A stretch of 64,000 nucleotides of DNA from Boesenbergia rotunda. Taxonomy: Eukaryota > Streptophyta > Magnoliopsida > Zingiberales > Zingiberaceae. Shown here one piece after another: positions 35,317-47,175 of this stretch. A program made the translations under genes and the position numbers. Numbering within the stretch: position 1 is the stretch's first letter; each line of letters starts with the position of its first letter. Below the pieces are notes generated by a model, which was not told where the DNA came from, searched no databases, and saw only the letters and a program-made list of their open reading frames with translations. Location of the stretch: the NCBI GenBank assembly GCA_024364735.1, contig JAGFNQ010000290.1, positions 347,302 through 411,301 of the forward strand, given 5' to 3'.

Positions 35317-36964
35317 CTAGACCTCTAGGAGGAACCCTCCTATGATCCATTTATCATATATCCCAAAGGCTCCTAGAGCTCCCCTTGAGCTCTTAACCCT
35401 AGCCACCTCCCTAGATGACTCAACCATCACTAGGCCACATCGGTGTTCCACCGGTGACTCTTGGCCTACAAACTTGACACTCTTAACCTTAGATACCTCG
35501 CCTTTGGTTAAGTCCTTCTTTTTCCCTTTAAATGACATTCCCTTGCCATTTTTGGACTCCCCCTTCTTGCCATAATCATATGCTACCCTAGCATATTTCT
35601 TCCCCTTGGCATAGGAGTTCTTAGACCGGTATCCAAACCCTGATCTATCATTGGTGCGGTTTAAGCCACTCAACATCATATCCAAACCCTTAGATCCAAC
35701 CGTGAATCTCTCTAGGGTTTTCTCTAACCTATCAAGCTTGGTTTTCCCTTTCTAGGTTCCTAAACCTAGAATCCACATATCCACTTTGGACATTCCTAGA
35801 CCTACCCTCCTTTCTAGGCACATCCCTCCTCTTCTTGGGATTTTTGCCTTGATCCTTAGGTCTAGAGGTCTTTGATTTTTCATGATGTATGACCTTTCTA
35901 GGGTTTTGATCTACCTTGTTAACCATATTCCTATCATGATATTTAAAACCATTGTTATACACAATCAAGCATTTATCATTAATTCTAGCATGCATGGAGG
36001 AACTTAAATTTGAATTGCCTTTAAATTTAAGATTAGGAATTACCTCCCTTACCCTTGTAGTTCCTCCTTGATGGGGGCTTCTTCTCTTCTTCCTTTTTTC
36101 TTTCTCTCATCTTCTCAAGTGCTCCATTTTCTTGAACTCTTTACTCCTTGGCACTTTGTGTGGTAGTGTCCTACCTCCCCACATGTGAAGCATCGAATCT
36201 TCTCTCTTTTCTTTTGAGCTTCCTCATTCCTACAACTCATGTTAGAATTTAATTGAATTGAGATGGATTTAGAGTGTACCTCCTGTTTCTTACTCTTTTG
36301 ACACTTGTCCTTGTAGTGCCCCTTTTCATTGCATCTAAAACATATAATGTGGTCTTTGGCTCTTGCTTTGGTGGAGGTACTAACTTCTTCTTGCTCCGGT
36401 GTTGAGGATGACCTTTCCTCCCCCTCAATCCTTGATGTGGAGACTTTTTCACTTTCTTCCTCACTTGAGGATGTGGACACTTTTTTTTTCGAATATTGAC
36501 AATTCCGTTTCTTTTTCCTTTTTCTCCTCTTCGGATGTCGAGCTCCTCTCCTCATCCGATTGGTCCTTCTCCTTTTCTTGGACCATTAAGCCTATTTCCT
36601 TGGGCTCTTCTTCTTCTTATACTCGTGTAGGGTTTTCATGGACTTCTTCTATCTTTTTTCATAGATCATGTGCATTTTCATATTTACCTACACTACTCAA
36701 AACATGGTTAGGCAAAATATTAATCAATATATCGATTACCTTGTCATTTGCCCTAGATTGATTTTATTGTTCTTTAGTCCAAAATCTAGGTCTAAGCCTT
36801 TTTCCATGCTTGTCTCTTGGAATTTTGAAAGGCTTTTCTATAATCATCATACACTCCCAATCTATGTCAAACCACGTCTTCATTCGCATCCTCCAATAAC
36901 CGAAATCTCCATGATCGTAGGGAGGTGGACTGTAGATGTCATCCCCCAACTTATCTTCCATCAT
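35317..36964 (-). pseudogene. Gag of element B, two zinc knuckles, frameshifted
   Basis: On the - strand it starts MMEDKLGDDIYSPPPYDHGD then FGYWRMRMKTWF (36964 downward), the N terminus of Copia gag proteins of the DUF4219/UBN2 type. It continues as DKVIDILINILPNH and HDL-KKIEEVHENP near 36700, a Ser/Glu-rich acidic stretch, CFRCNEKGHYKDKC (36290-36350) and CFTCGEVGHYHTKC (36150-36200), two CCHC zinc knuckles that bind RNA in virus-like particles. It ends at 35317 after a basic region. At least three frame changes and several stops break it. No protease, integrase or RT follows before the 3' LTR, so the element depended on proteins in trans. Confidence 0.8.
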
Positions 36965-37020
36965 CTTCCTCTAGCTTTCTTTGTTCCTTTGGCGGTTAGT
37001 CCAATCAAGAGCGGTCCTTC

Positions 37021-37032
37021 GCTCTGATACCA
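37021..37032 (-). other. Primer binding site of element B
   Basis: The complement reads TGGTATCAGAGC, matching initiator Met tRNA, two bases from the 5' LTR (37035). Confidence 0.85.
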
Positions 37033-37034
37033 AT

Positions 37035-38050
37035 TGTTGGATCGATTCTGTAAGCTAGAGGGGGGGTGAATAGCATTTCTTCGATTTTTCTTGTACCTAC
37101 GTTGTTAGTTGCGCAAGCGGAAATAATAATAATGAAAACAAACAATGCTAATAAGAATGGTTTACTTGGTATCCACCCCTAAGGGTGACTAATCCAAGAA
37201 TCCGTCGATGGATCACTCCCTGGATAACCTCCGGCAAGCCTTTGTCGCTCCTTGTGGGTGGAGAAACCTCGCCACAGCACCTCGACAATATCTGGACTCT
37301 AGAGACTACTAACAAGCCTTAACCAAACTTGTTTCGTCAAAAGTTTCAGCCCAAACCGAGTTCTCTTTAAATAGAACTCGGGCTGAAAACCCTCACTGGT
37401 AGTGGACTGCCCCCAGGGCAGTCGATTGCCCCCATTCAGAATTCGACTGTTGACACCTCCAACGTTCGAATTCTACCAGCTCACCAGCCGCTACCAGTCG
37501 ACTGCTCCCAAGGTAGTCGACTGGTCCAGAGCTGCAAACCTTCTGTGAGTTTTATCAGTCGAATGCCCCAATGGCAATCGACTGCTCCACTCACATACCT
37601 AGGTTTCCCTTCCCGAGTAGACTTCTCTCAGCACTCGAACCCTAGGATTTCCCGAGTACAATCACACAACACTCATACCCTCACGACTCGACTGACTCCT
37701 CATCAGCAACCTCGACTATTACCTTCGCGCCCTCTTCATCTTCGGCTCCCGTCCCTCAGATGCACGCAAGCCTCCAGCTTGCCTCCATGCTATTCTTCAC
37801 GCATGCCTTGAAGTCCGCGCCCCTCAGCTCATCGTCCCTGCTCTCCAAGGTCCCTCGGGTGCACACAAGCCTCCAGCTTGTTTCTATGCCACCCTTCACC
37901 GTACTGAGCCCGTCCAATCAAGTCAATATGTGTAAACTTGCACAACCTGCACACTCAACATACACATATTAGAACACAAGGGAAAACCTAACTTAACCCC
38001 TTTGCCCAAACATCAAAATACTTGGTCATTCTGGACCACAGATTGCCACA
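37035..38050 (-). repeat. 5' LTR of element B (right copy)
   Basis: 1,016 bp. It contains the CAGTCGACTG-type cluster at 37396-37590. It ends against the MULE2 transposase SWIM region. Confidence 0.9.
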
Positions 38051-39936
38051 ACAGGCAATAGCATGAGAGTAAGGGAGTCCAAAATTTTGAAACTCCCCAC
38101 ATTGACAATATTTTTTTTCCAAATCAACAATGTATGAAGTGTCACATGTCTCTACTTCCATTTCTGATTGAGAGTACGGGTGAACCTTATATACTCTAGC
38201 TTTCTCTCTCCTTGAATCCATTTCTTTTGTAGCATGAGGTGTCAAAGCAACATACCATTTTGAGACTTCCTCTCTACGGTTAAAGAACCATTAAGCTACC
38301 TTTCTTCTTCTATTATCAATTAACCTGTTTATAGGAAGTTCATGTATAGTCTTGAACAAAGCATTTAAACTCTCCACACAATTAGTAGTTAGCAGTCTGT
38401 ACCTTCTCCCAGTAAAGTGTGCATTAGCCCACCTTTTAGGGTCAATGTTCTGAAGCCACTTATGGACATCTGGATGTTTTTCTAGCATTAACTGCATTAT
38501 GAGATCATAATGGAGTGTTGTGTTTACTCGTGCTGCTGCCCAAAACAAACCTAAAGCTACTCTACTTCCAGTATCGGTTACCATATAATAAGACACGTGG
38601 TGGCAACAAAAAGTATGATGCGCGTTTGTGTATACTTTTCTAACTGTTGATATAATACCACGATGTCTATCTGATACTATGGTCATTGACTATTCATCAA
38701 CAGCAAAGAACCTCTTTGTATGCTCCAAAAACCACTCCCATGCAGACCCACATTCAACTTCAGCTATTCCAAAGGCAACTAGGAGAACATTGTCATTACC
38801 ATCAATCGCTATACCAATCAACAATACACTCGGATACTTTCCTCTTAGATGTGTGACATCAATTCTGATAAGTTTATGCAAATAAGACCTGAACACCCTT
38901 CGGCAAGCACCAAAACCCCAAAAACACCGCTGGAACTCATTGTTACCATTCCTGCATAGTGCCACATAAGTTTCAGAATCTCTATCTCTTAACTCACACG
39001 GATATTGTGGAAGATCTCTATATGCCTCATCATAATCTCTGACGACCTTTTTCAATGCTTTCTCCCTAGCTATGTATGCTTTTTTGTATGATATGGTCAA
39101 TCCAAATCTAGCTTTAATATCTGATATAATCATACTTAGTTTGTATTGTTCATTATGATGAAATTGCTCTTCAACAAAAGACGCAACAAATGATGAAGAG
39201 CATGCATGATGATCAACACTTTTTCTAACAGTTCCACATTGGTGTTCCTTTACATATTTTGTAACAGTGAACTCTACTTCCCCCCGGGCAACTACTCTTC
39301 ATGTACATGGTTGGTTGAAGCACACTGCTTTAACTCTATTTTTTTGGGTGTCAACTGGATTATATCTCATATGCTTAACCATGACATGTTTCACAAGTCC
39401 ATTCTTGAATTCTTGTCTAGATGGAAAAATCTGCCCCACAAAAAATTCATGCTCATCTCTTGACTCTGACTCTCCAATTGGCCCAGCTAGCAATCGAGAA
39501 TTCAAAATATAAGGATCATCAGCTATTGGAAACTCCTCCTCTAAGTCACTGTACTGATCTGGGGGAAATTCATATTGCTCAATTTGCATATATCAACTTG
39601 GAATTCTACTACACTTGTACTGGATTGTAATTCATCTGCATTTTGGATTTCAAGTTCTTCCTCCTCACTCCAGGTTGGCTCAGAGTATTCAACAAGTCTT
39701 GTAGAAGAATTCAGACACTCATCTTCGAGATTACTTGCTTCTTCATTTAGATTAAATGTCAAATTCCTTGTAATTCTATTACCACTATACTCGGAAGATA
39801 ATAGAATATTATTACTGGCTATTTCTGCTTCATTCTCCCATGACAGCATTATCATCAAGAGTATTCCATATCTCAGAGAGAATTTCGTCAACAACATTAT
39901 CATCCCTGAAAAATAAATTACAATTAAATTTGACAA
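38051..39936 (-). pseudogene. MULE2 transposase, N-terminal and catalytic part
   Basis: Mutator-type (MuDR) transposase, which binds the terminal repeats and moves the element. From the N side: an acidic region; VGQIFPSRQEFKNGLVKHVM (DUF-like N domain, about 39450); RRVFRSYLHKLIRIDVTHLRGKY (first catalytic Asp, about 38860); TIVSDRHRGI (second Asp, about 38660); HTFCCHH and ANAHFTGRRYRLLTTNCVESLNALF; CQCGEFQNFGLPYSHAIACC (SWIM zinc finger, with Tyr in place of the third Cys). From 39589 to 38051 one frame is kept but broken by three stops (39299, 38690, 38291). The expected acidic third residue is not evident. It is then cut by element B; the C terminus lies at 30623-30924. Confidence 0.88.
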
Positions 39937-40806
39937 ACTTTCAAAATCATAATCAAGTGTTTTAGTAATTTAAAAAACAAACAAGGATATCAGACCCTCC
40001 TAAGGTCTGAATCAAAGGATTTCAGGCCCTCGGAGGGCCTAAAGTCAAATGATTTCAGGCCCTAGGAGGGCCTGATATCCTTTGATATCAGGCCCTCCTC
40101 GAGCCTGATATGGTAAGATATCACCCCCTAGGTCGTATTCAACCATGAATTTATCGTAAGTTTACATAGATTCTGAGAACCCTATTTATGTAATGCATCG
40201 CACCATTAGAGTCCTTCTCCAAACAAAAAAATAGTAGAAAGAGTTGATCATGTATAAAATTAGGTCTGATACCATATCAGAGCAGAATAGAATCTAGTTG
40301 AAATAAACCCTATAAGAACCCTTATACTATTTCTTTTCACCGTATACACAAATTTTAAGTAGCCAATCATACGTACATTACTAAATCTTTTTCTTCCGTC
40401 TATCAAACAAACTGTTGCTTGAAGTTTCTCCTTCAACACCTATCTTCCTAACGATTCTTTTAAGTCGACTCTTTGAAATCACCTCTAGAACAAGTCCACT
40501 ATCTGGGGCAAGGTAGAAATATATATGTACCTTCGTGATGAGTCAAGTTGTGCAAAGGTAGAAATATATATATAGGGTGAGAAAACGTCGACTCCAGGGT
40601 CATCTGAACCACAATATGTTATTTTAAATTGAAAAATCTGAAAAAGTGGTTCGGATGTCTCGGAATTCCATTCGAGAAAGACAATTCTTGGTGGAGGGGT
40701 ACAAGAGGAATATCACTACATTTGATGTACCCTTTGGTAAAAAGGAAATCTCAGTACATCTTTTGGTAATTCCTAATTCTCACATGCACCGTTTGGTAAA
40801 AAGTTA

Positions 40807-41426
40807 TTTTTTTAATTATATAATTTTACTATCCTCCTCCGTACCAATGAGCCTTACCTATATGGGACTTCACAGTAAGACCATTTATATATGACTATCC
40901 TATCTTATGATAATAATAATTACCTTATTACTTCCAATACTATCAAATTTAAATTCTCTTACTATATTAAATTTAAAACTTTTCTACTTTCGGTGTTTTT
41001 TTTATCAAAATTTGAATTTAACATTTACTATTTTTATTTGTCAAATAGACCAAAACAATATTATTTATAAATAACCTGGAGTGTGTCTTGGATGCATATA
41101 GTAAATTCATTCATAGAAAAATATGGATTTAAAATTATTTGATGTTAACTTATAAATAAATAAATAAATGATGTTTTTATGATAAAAAATATTTAAAATT
41201 ATAATATATACATATTTTTATTTTTTAAAAAAATATTTTTATTTTTCTATTTTGTTTTTAAAAAATAAATATTTTATTTTATTTTTTTCAAAAAAATTAT
41301 GCCTAAGCACGATTGTACAGCCCTGTATCGAACAGCATCGAGCCTTGGGCCACGAACCTGACGACGACTGGGTCCGGGCATAAAAATGAAATTGCCCCCT
41401 CAAGGAGGCGAGCGGAAGAGCTGGAG
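40807..41426 (+). other. Upstream region of the UVSSA-like gene
   Basis: AT-rich sequence, with near-pure A/T from 41160 to 41300, turning GC-richer at 41300-41426, the probable 5' leader. No TATA box is convincing. The MULE2 terminus forms its left edge. Confidence 0.4.
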
Positions 41427-41606
41427 ATGGGGGAAGAACCGGCGCCCGCGGTGCTGAGGCTTATCGAGAAGGCCACCAACTCGACGGCGCATGAGGTCGA
41501 TCCTCGCCTCCTCAGAGTCATCAGTTTAACCATCCGCTATTCCGATGACGAGGTCCGCGCCGCCGTCCAATTTCTCATGTTCCAGATGCGAAAATCCCAC
41601 TCACAG
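41427..41606 (+). CDS. UVSSA: UVSSA-like gene, exon 1
   Basis: Encodes the first 60 residues (MGEEPAPAVLRLIEKATNST...), the start of the VHS-like helical domain. The ATG at 41427 is chosen because the residues from here match the family, whereas the upstream in-frame ATG at 41313 only adds an unrelated, low-quality 38 residues. The exon ends TCACAG, followed by a GT donor at 41607. The phase is 0 and joins exon 2 at 42170 after a 563-bp intron ending TTGCAG. UVSSA stabilises ERCC6/CSB, binds stalled RNA polymerase II and recruits TFIIH in transcription-coupled repair in the nucleus. Confidence 0.85.
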
Positions 41607-42169
41607 GTCCTCAATCGATAACCCCTTCAATGGAATTAATTATGAGTTATTTCAGCTCGCTTGTATGACAATTGACCCCCCAAACTCCAGTTTTTCCCTT
41701 TCTGCTCTAGATCTTGGGCATAATTAGGGTTCTGATTGGCCTTTAGATGGGTGGGATATTCTTTTCTTGACCTGCTGAAAATTTATCAGGCTAGCTGATG
41801 ATTGAAACTTATGATTTTTGCACAAATTAACTTCTTTGACTTTTCTCTGAAGGAAACGGAAGGGAAAGCCCACTTACTGTATTATTGAAGAAATATTTTC
41901 CCGAATTAACTTGATATTTCCTCTACGTTAAACAAACCTTCCTCAATAAGTAAGAGAATCTTGTAAAGAATTCTTGAACTTGCCCTCTCTTGATTTCAGA
42001 AACAAAGCATGTATATTGATCTGCAATATGTTTCAAACTAATTTAATTTGTCTTATCTTTTCCTTCCAATTGTGAAATCCACAACTTTCCTGTAAAAAAT
42101 TGTCTTACATTTTACATTGGATATAATCAATCCTGTCCTGTAATTATTGAATCAAGTGCTGGATTGCAG

Positions 42170-43935
42170 GTGCGGTACCTGGCTGTTCTTATCATTGATG
42201 AACTCTTCATGCGTTCAAAGCTTTTTAGATCCCTTCTAGTGATTCACTTCGACCAGTTCTTGAGCTTAAGTGTTGGTTTCAGGAGAAATATGCCTCTTCC
42301 TCCTCCTTTGTCCATTGCATCTAATTTGCGTAAAATGAGCATAGAACTACTAGAAAAATGGAATGCTTCCTTTGGAATTTACTACAGACAACTAAGATTA
42401 GGTTTTGATTATCTAAAGAACACTCTCAGATATCAATTCCCCAATCGGATAGAAAATGCAGCTCATTTGCAACAAGAGAGAAGAGAAAGGGAAATAAGAA
42501 CACAGCAGATTTTACTCAATAAGTTTGAACATCTAAAGGAAAACTTCCCTTCTTTCAAGAGTGAGATCCAATCAACAATTGATGAAGCTGAAGAATGTTT
42601 AGAAATTTTTAATGAAAAAGAAGAATTTTATCCACACAAGTTTATTGAGGAAGAAGAGTTGGAAGAATTTCAATCACTTGCACTAAGGAAAATTCGTTTA
42701 GAATCACTGAAGGAGGGTCAAAAGGTTCAAGAGACTAGTGACAACAAAGCCATCTTTGATGCACTGAGAGAGTTGTTTAAACTTCTAGTCTTGAAACATT
42801 TGACATCGATACGAGAGTGGATATCAGTACTTATCAGAGTGGAGCACAGTGACAACAGATTCAGGGAAACTGCATTGAAGGAATTGATTGACATCCAAAA
42901 GCATATCCATTCTGTTAGAAATAGATGTGTTCAATTAGGGTGTGTTCTGAATGACCCTTCCAATGAGGAAGAGGAAGACTTTTGGGAAGAGGGTAAAATA
43001 GAAGATTGCATATTGGAGAAGTCGAGCAGGTACGACAGCTTAGTTCAAAGGCCTGTGGAAGCTCCAACTATGGGAAAAGACAAGAATGCAATGCCATTAG
43101 GTGAAAATAACTTATTTGCTAATTCTGGTTCATCATCTCCAAGGTCAAAACTTTTGGCTGAAGCACCAGTGTTGCCTTGGGGTCCATTCTTGGATTATTG
43201 GGGCTCAAGAGGAGATGTTTTGGCAAACCAGAGGGGGCTTGAACTAGAGAGCCACTGGGGTAGAGTGGATTTTGATGCCGTTATTCCTGCTGAGAAGATT
43301 GCAGAGCTGAGCTTTCATCATACTGTATATGAAGAAGAGCAGGTAGAAATCCAACCATGCCTTGCTCCTTTAAGAAAAGGTGGGCTTTGTCAAAGAAGGG
43401 ACTTGAGAATATGTCCGTTCCATGGACCTATTATTCCTCGTGATTCTAATGGAAATCCTTTAGGTGAAAGTCTATCTAATAAAGGGATAACTGAAAAAAA
43501 TTCTTCCATCACTACAAATGGACAAAGTGATGCCATGTGTGCAGAAGAATCTCTCAATCTGAACAAGGTATCAGTTGAGCAATTGGCAAAACAAACAGTC
43601 AAGAATGCCAGGGAAAGAGAGAGAAATGGCAAGCTGTTGAAGAGGGCAAAACTTGCAAAAGTTCGTGAGCATAATGACATGGTCTTGAAAGAAGCAGCAA
43701 TTGCTTCCACATCATACTCAGAGCTTCTGGACAATATAGAGAAGCCTTACAAGAAAACCAAAATGAACCAAAGAAAAAGAAACCCACATTGTCATCAATG
43801 TTGAAGAAGAAAGTTACACCAAAAGATAGAATAAGTCAAAGGCTCTTGCATACCCGAGTAACCGATTCTGCAATTAGGCAGTTGATGCAGGGGGAAGATT
43901 TGAACTACAGACAAGCTTTCCCAAATCAGTGGTAG
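42170..43935 (+). CDS. UVSSA: UVSSA-like gene, exon 2, apparent frameshift near the C terminus
   Basis: A single long exon starting VRYLAVLIIDELFMRSKLFR completes the VHS-like domain; a Glu-rich helical middle follows. Further on are LPWGPFLDYWGSRGDVL and the C-terminal UVSSA (DUF2043) zinc motif: Cys residues in PCLAPLRKGGLCQRRDLRIC then PFHGP, spacing CX9CX7CX2H, at about 43357-43430. The open frame runs to TGA at 43802-43804 (about 604 residues with exon 1). A second frame, open from about 43680, carries the likely native end (SSMLKKKVTPKDRI...YRQAFPNQW) to TAG at 43933-43935. The two differ by one base, so one base is missing or two are extra, most easily in the A-rich stretch near 43750-43785. 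The identity of the gene is firm; whether the shift is real or an assembly error is open. Confidence 0.85.
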
Positions 43936-45607
43936 CTAGCTTGTGCACTAGACTAATTTAATCCTTCGTCATTTGTCTTTATTTTCACCAGCAAGCACAT
44001 TTCTGCAAGTATAAAGAGTATCTAAAGAGGTGGACGTCTTCTTTCATCCTGTAGCGCAACTTTTTTTTTTTTTTTCATTCTTTCACCCTTCTAAATTTCT
44101 GTTGGTTGAATATATGTTTCTCAATGGTTTGTAGATTCCATGACCACGGTTTTTGGTATATACCAATCTCAAATAGGATATATATGTATGGTGGTTATAT
44201 TATGTCTGAAATTGGTTCCTGTTGGATTCCCATCTATGTGATTGTCACAGAAAACTGGGTCTTCATCCGTTTGCTTTTGATTTATGTTTTTTTTCATAAT
44301 GCTATAAAGATTGCACCACGAATGAAAGTAAGATTTCTTGAATTATACTTGTTGAGATCTTGTTCTTAACAATTCGCATTATATTTGCCATCCACTGCAA
44401 TTATTTTTTCTGTGACAGATACATATAAACAGAGGAAGAGAGAAACACACTGTTGTGATTGATGAAAAAATTGTGAAGATTATTATAATTGCGTTCTTGT
44501 AGTATTCTGCAGGTTGAAGGAGCAACGGTGCTTTACAATTATAAATAGTGTAGAAACTAAAGGGATCTCCATTAGGGTGTTTATAATGCTCTGTACATTT
44601 TGTATATCATTAATATTGAATGCATTCTTTTTTAGAGATTGTCTTGTCCGGGACCAATGCAAATTTCAACCCCGCTATAATAAATTTCAGAGTAAAAGCT
44701 AAGGGATAAAATCGCTCAGGTTAAGTCAGCCTAAGCAAAGAGGTAAGCCGACATGGACATGCAATTCTCGAGCCAACAAACTCGTCTGTTTAGATAGACC
44801 AAAGGAAACGTATAGGTGAACTCAAGATGAGAGACCATGGTACGAAAGGAAAAAGGTCAACTCAAGAGATAACTGAGATGACCTGTAATTGACTAGGTCG
44901 ACTACAGATATTTGAATTGAGATAAATGATGTTCTGTTGCCCATCTAGACATACATCGGCTCAAGGAAAGTTTGGGTCAAGCATTATTAATTGTCCCTCG
45001 ACAAGGATTTGGGTTGACCTAGAAATAGTTTGGGCAGTTTTTCAAAGAGGTCTTTGACAATTGAAACCAAACCCTCACTTAATATGAAAAATCAAGCAAC
45101 ATATTCAATTAATCAACAAATTAAAATTAGATACCGTAACTCTGTCTATACGGCGTCACTACATTTTACTAACCAACCACAACATGAAACATATAATTGT
45201 AAAGTGCAAAACACTAGTAGGACCAGCATGTTCCTCCCGTTTGCCACACTAACTCCTTTCTCTAAACACTCTAGGGTTTCATGCCCTCTCCCCCGCCAGA
45301 GAATCCAAGGCAAACAACAAAGTTAGGCATTAGTTCAAAGCTATAAGTAACAATTGTTGATTCCTCTCTAATGATTAGCAATTGTTGTATTCGATTCCTT
45401 ATGTAAAGATTAGGGATATCTAGAGCTTATTTATTTTTCAAATTCTTTGTTACTTTGTCATACAATTGGATCTATTGGGACTGAATGGTGATGAGATGGT
45501 CAAAAGACAGAGGGGGGTGAATATTGATTCTACTTGTAATTTTAGCAATTAGATACGAAATGGAATAGAATTAAAAACAAAATGAATACTGACAACTAGC
45601 ATTTTAT
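43936..45607. other. 3' flank of the UVSSA-like gene, then unassigned sequence
   Basis: The first few hundred bases probably include the 3' untranslated region. Around 44700-45530 there are phrases typical of LTR debris, ending with a GAGGGGGGTGAAT block at 45512 like the LTR ends elsewhere in the window. No supported gene. Confidence 0.4.
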
Positions 45608-47175
45608 GTCATTTTATTTGCTCATTTATTTAGCATTTTTTATCCTCTCGTACTTTTAAATCATGCTTATATCGCATTTTACGATTAGGATCTATTTTTG
45701 GAGCTTATTATAATTTCCTCTAAATTTTGGCATTATTTCATAATTTTCGGTAGGGAATTAAAGATGAACTTTGGACCAAGGCTTGGATCAAGGAAGCATA
45801 AAGAGTCAAAGATTTAGAGCAAGTTGGAGCGAATTTGACTCGAGTTGGAAGTCAAACGGAGGAGATCAAGCTGAATTAATCTGGACCGTCGATCGAAATC
45901 TAAAGAGATCTCAATCCTTCATTCAGATTTTGTGCATCTAGTCCTTATCCCGATCTGAAGGAATCCAACCATTGATTGGAATCAAGCAACCAAGAGGGCT
46001 GAACCCAAGCTGGGCTCGAAGGGGGCTGCTGGGAAGGAAATGGCTGGGCCGAACCCAAGCTGGGCCGAACCCAAGGATGAGGAGAAATCACAAAAAGCTC
46101 AGCGCAGGAAATGCACTGGATTTTTATCTTCGACACACACGCCGAATCGATTGGATCCGCTCCACCCTCACCTGTCGGCGGTCCATCTCCTCACAGCCGC
46201 CGGCCGGAGCTCCATCACCGCCATCTTCTTCGTCTCCTCTTCTTCTACCCCGACTCCATCTCATCTCTTCCACTTCTCCTCTTCTTTTCTCTCAACCCAC
46301 GCACACCTCTTCACATTCGCAACCCTAGATGCGCCTGCATCTCCCCTTCTGCTTCCCATCAGCAACCCTTCATCCGACCTCCAGCCGGCAGCCACAGCTC
46401 TTCAACAGCTCCGGCCAGCAGCTCCCTCTCACAGCGGGCAGCAGCAACTTCTCCATCACAACAAATTCGGCAGCAGCTCCTTCATCCAGTTGATTGGTTT
46501 CCTTCCTCAGATTTGGTTGTTATGTATTGATTGTTGGATGTTTATGTGTTTTTGAGTGAATGCTTGTATTTGATGGATCGTACTTGAAGTAATTTAGAAC
46601 ATGCCTATCTTGTGTTTGATTAAATGCCTCTTAGAACAGTTACTTTCAATTGTGATATTTCTTAGTTGCTTAACTTTTGTTTTGTATTGTTCTTCCTATT
46701 GCTTTAAGTTACATGTCTTCATTTAAATGCAATTAAGTTAGATTAGATTTCTTTACTGTTGTAGGTTTTGCTCCATGTTTAGTTTCGTCAATGCTTTATT
46801 TCAAGTCGCCCTTTTCTTTTCTGCAAGAATAGTTTAGATTAGATGAGATCTCCTTTACTCGCATTGTCTTTCATTAATCAGGATTAGATTTCATACTTGC
46901 TTTGCTATTTCATTTCGTAGTCATAACACTCAAATCCAAGACCCCAGTTTAATGTCCAAAAATCCAAAAGCAATAACGTGGAATCCTAGGATTATTAATC
47001 CATCATTACATTCCTTAAGAGAGACGACTCGAGTTACTTAGAGGAGTTCGATACTTTAATTGTATTTGAAACCGTAACACGACTAAAACGGTTATCAAAT
47101 ACCAATGCTAATACGTGTGTTTATGTGGGTTAGAACTTTTGTTCTTACTTCACTACCTATGATCTTTTGGCACAT
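45608..47175 (+). repeat. Probable LTR of a Tat/Athila-type Gypsy element (limits uncertain)
   Basis: Starts TGTCATTTTATTTGCTC. It has a GC-rich Pro/Ser-coding-like leader (46040-46530) and an end region with GAGAGACGACTCGAGTTAC...GGAGTTCGATAC and AAACGGTTATC, the general form of monocot Tat-like LTRs. No duplication could be confirmed. The long overlapping ORFs at 46040-46555 come from base composition. Confidence 0.4.

Larger units (their letters stand above)
30925..38050 (-). mobile_element. LTR retrotransposon B, gag-only (- strand)
   Basis: LTRs at 30925-34192 (containing solo LTR C) and 37035-38050 begin TGTTGGATCGATT on the + strand. After removing C and one GAGAC, the left LTR is 1,016 bp, exactly the length of the right one. 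The initiator-Met primer site is on the - strand at 37021-37032, and a purine-tract complement CTCCCCC follows the left LTR. The interior (34193-37034) encodes only gag. The insertion is in the MULE2 transposase gene; the flanks GACAA (30920-30924) and CACAA (38047-38051) overlap the junction, so the exact duplication is uncertain. Confidence 0.88.
29640..40806 (-). mobile_element. MULE2: transposase-bearing Mutator-like element, split by element B
   Basis: The right terminus resembles MULE1: read on the - strand from about 40806, AACTTTTTACCAAACGGTGC, then repeated TTACCAAAAG and TTACCAAAGGG phrases. Both subterminal regions carry GGCCTGAAAT/ATTTCAGGCC-type palindromes (29690-29850, 30300-30425, 39980-40130). 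At 30040-30250 there is a single copy of the MULE1 158-bp unit and its neighbour block. A transposase gene lies between, on the - strand. No matching left terminal repeat or duplication was found; the left end seems deleted. Confidence 0.75.

Noticed and set aside
36399..36761. + strand ORF of 120 codons rich in Ser/Phe
   Set aside because: It is the antisense shadow of the Ser/Glu-rich gag of element B.
41313..41426. Upstream in-frame Met as the UVSSA start
   Set aside because: The extra 38 residues do not resemble the family; the ATG at 41427 begins the conserved helical domain.
46040..46555. Overlapping ORFs of 139 and 171 codons, Ser/Pro-rich
   Set aside because: Two frames open at once in a GC/pyrimidine-rich LTR leader; no domain, and composition explains the openness.
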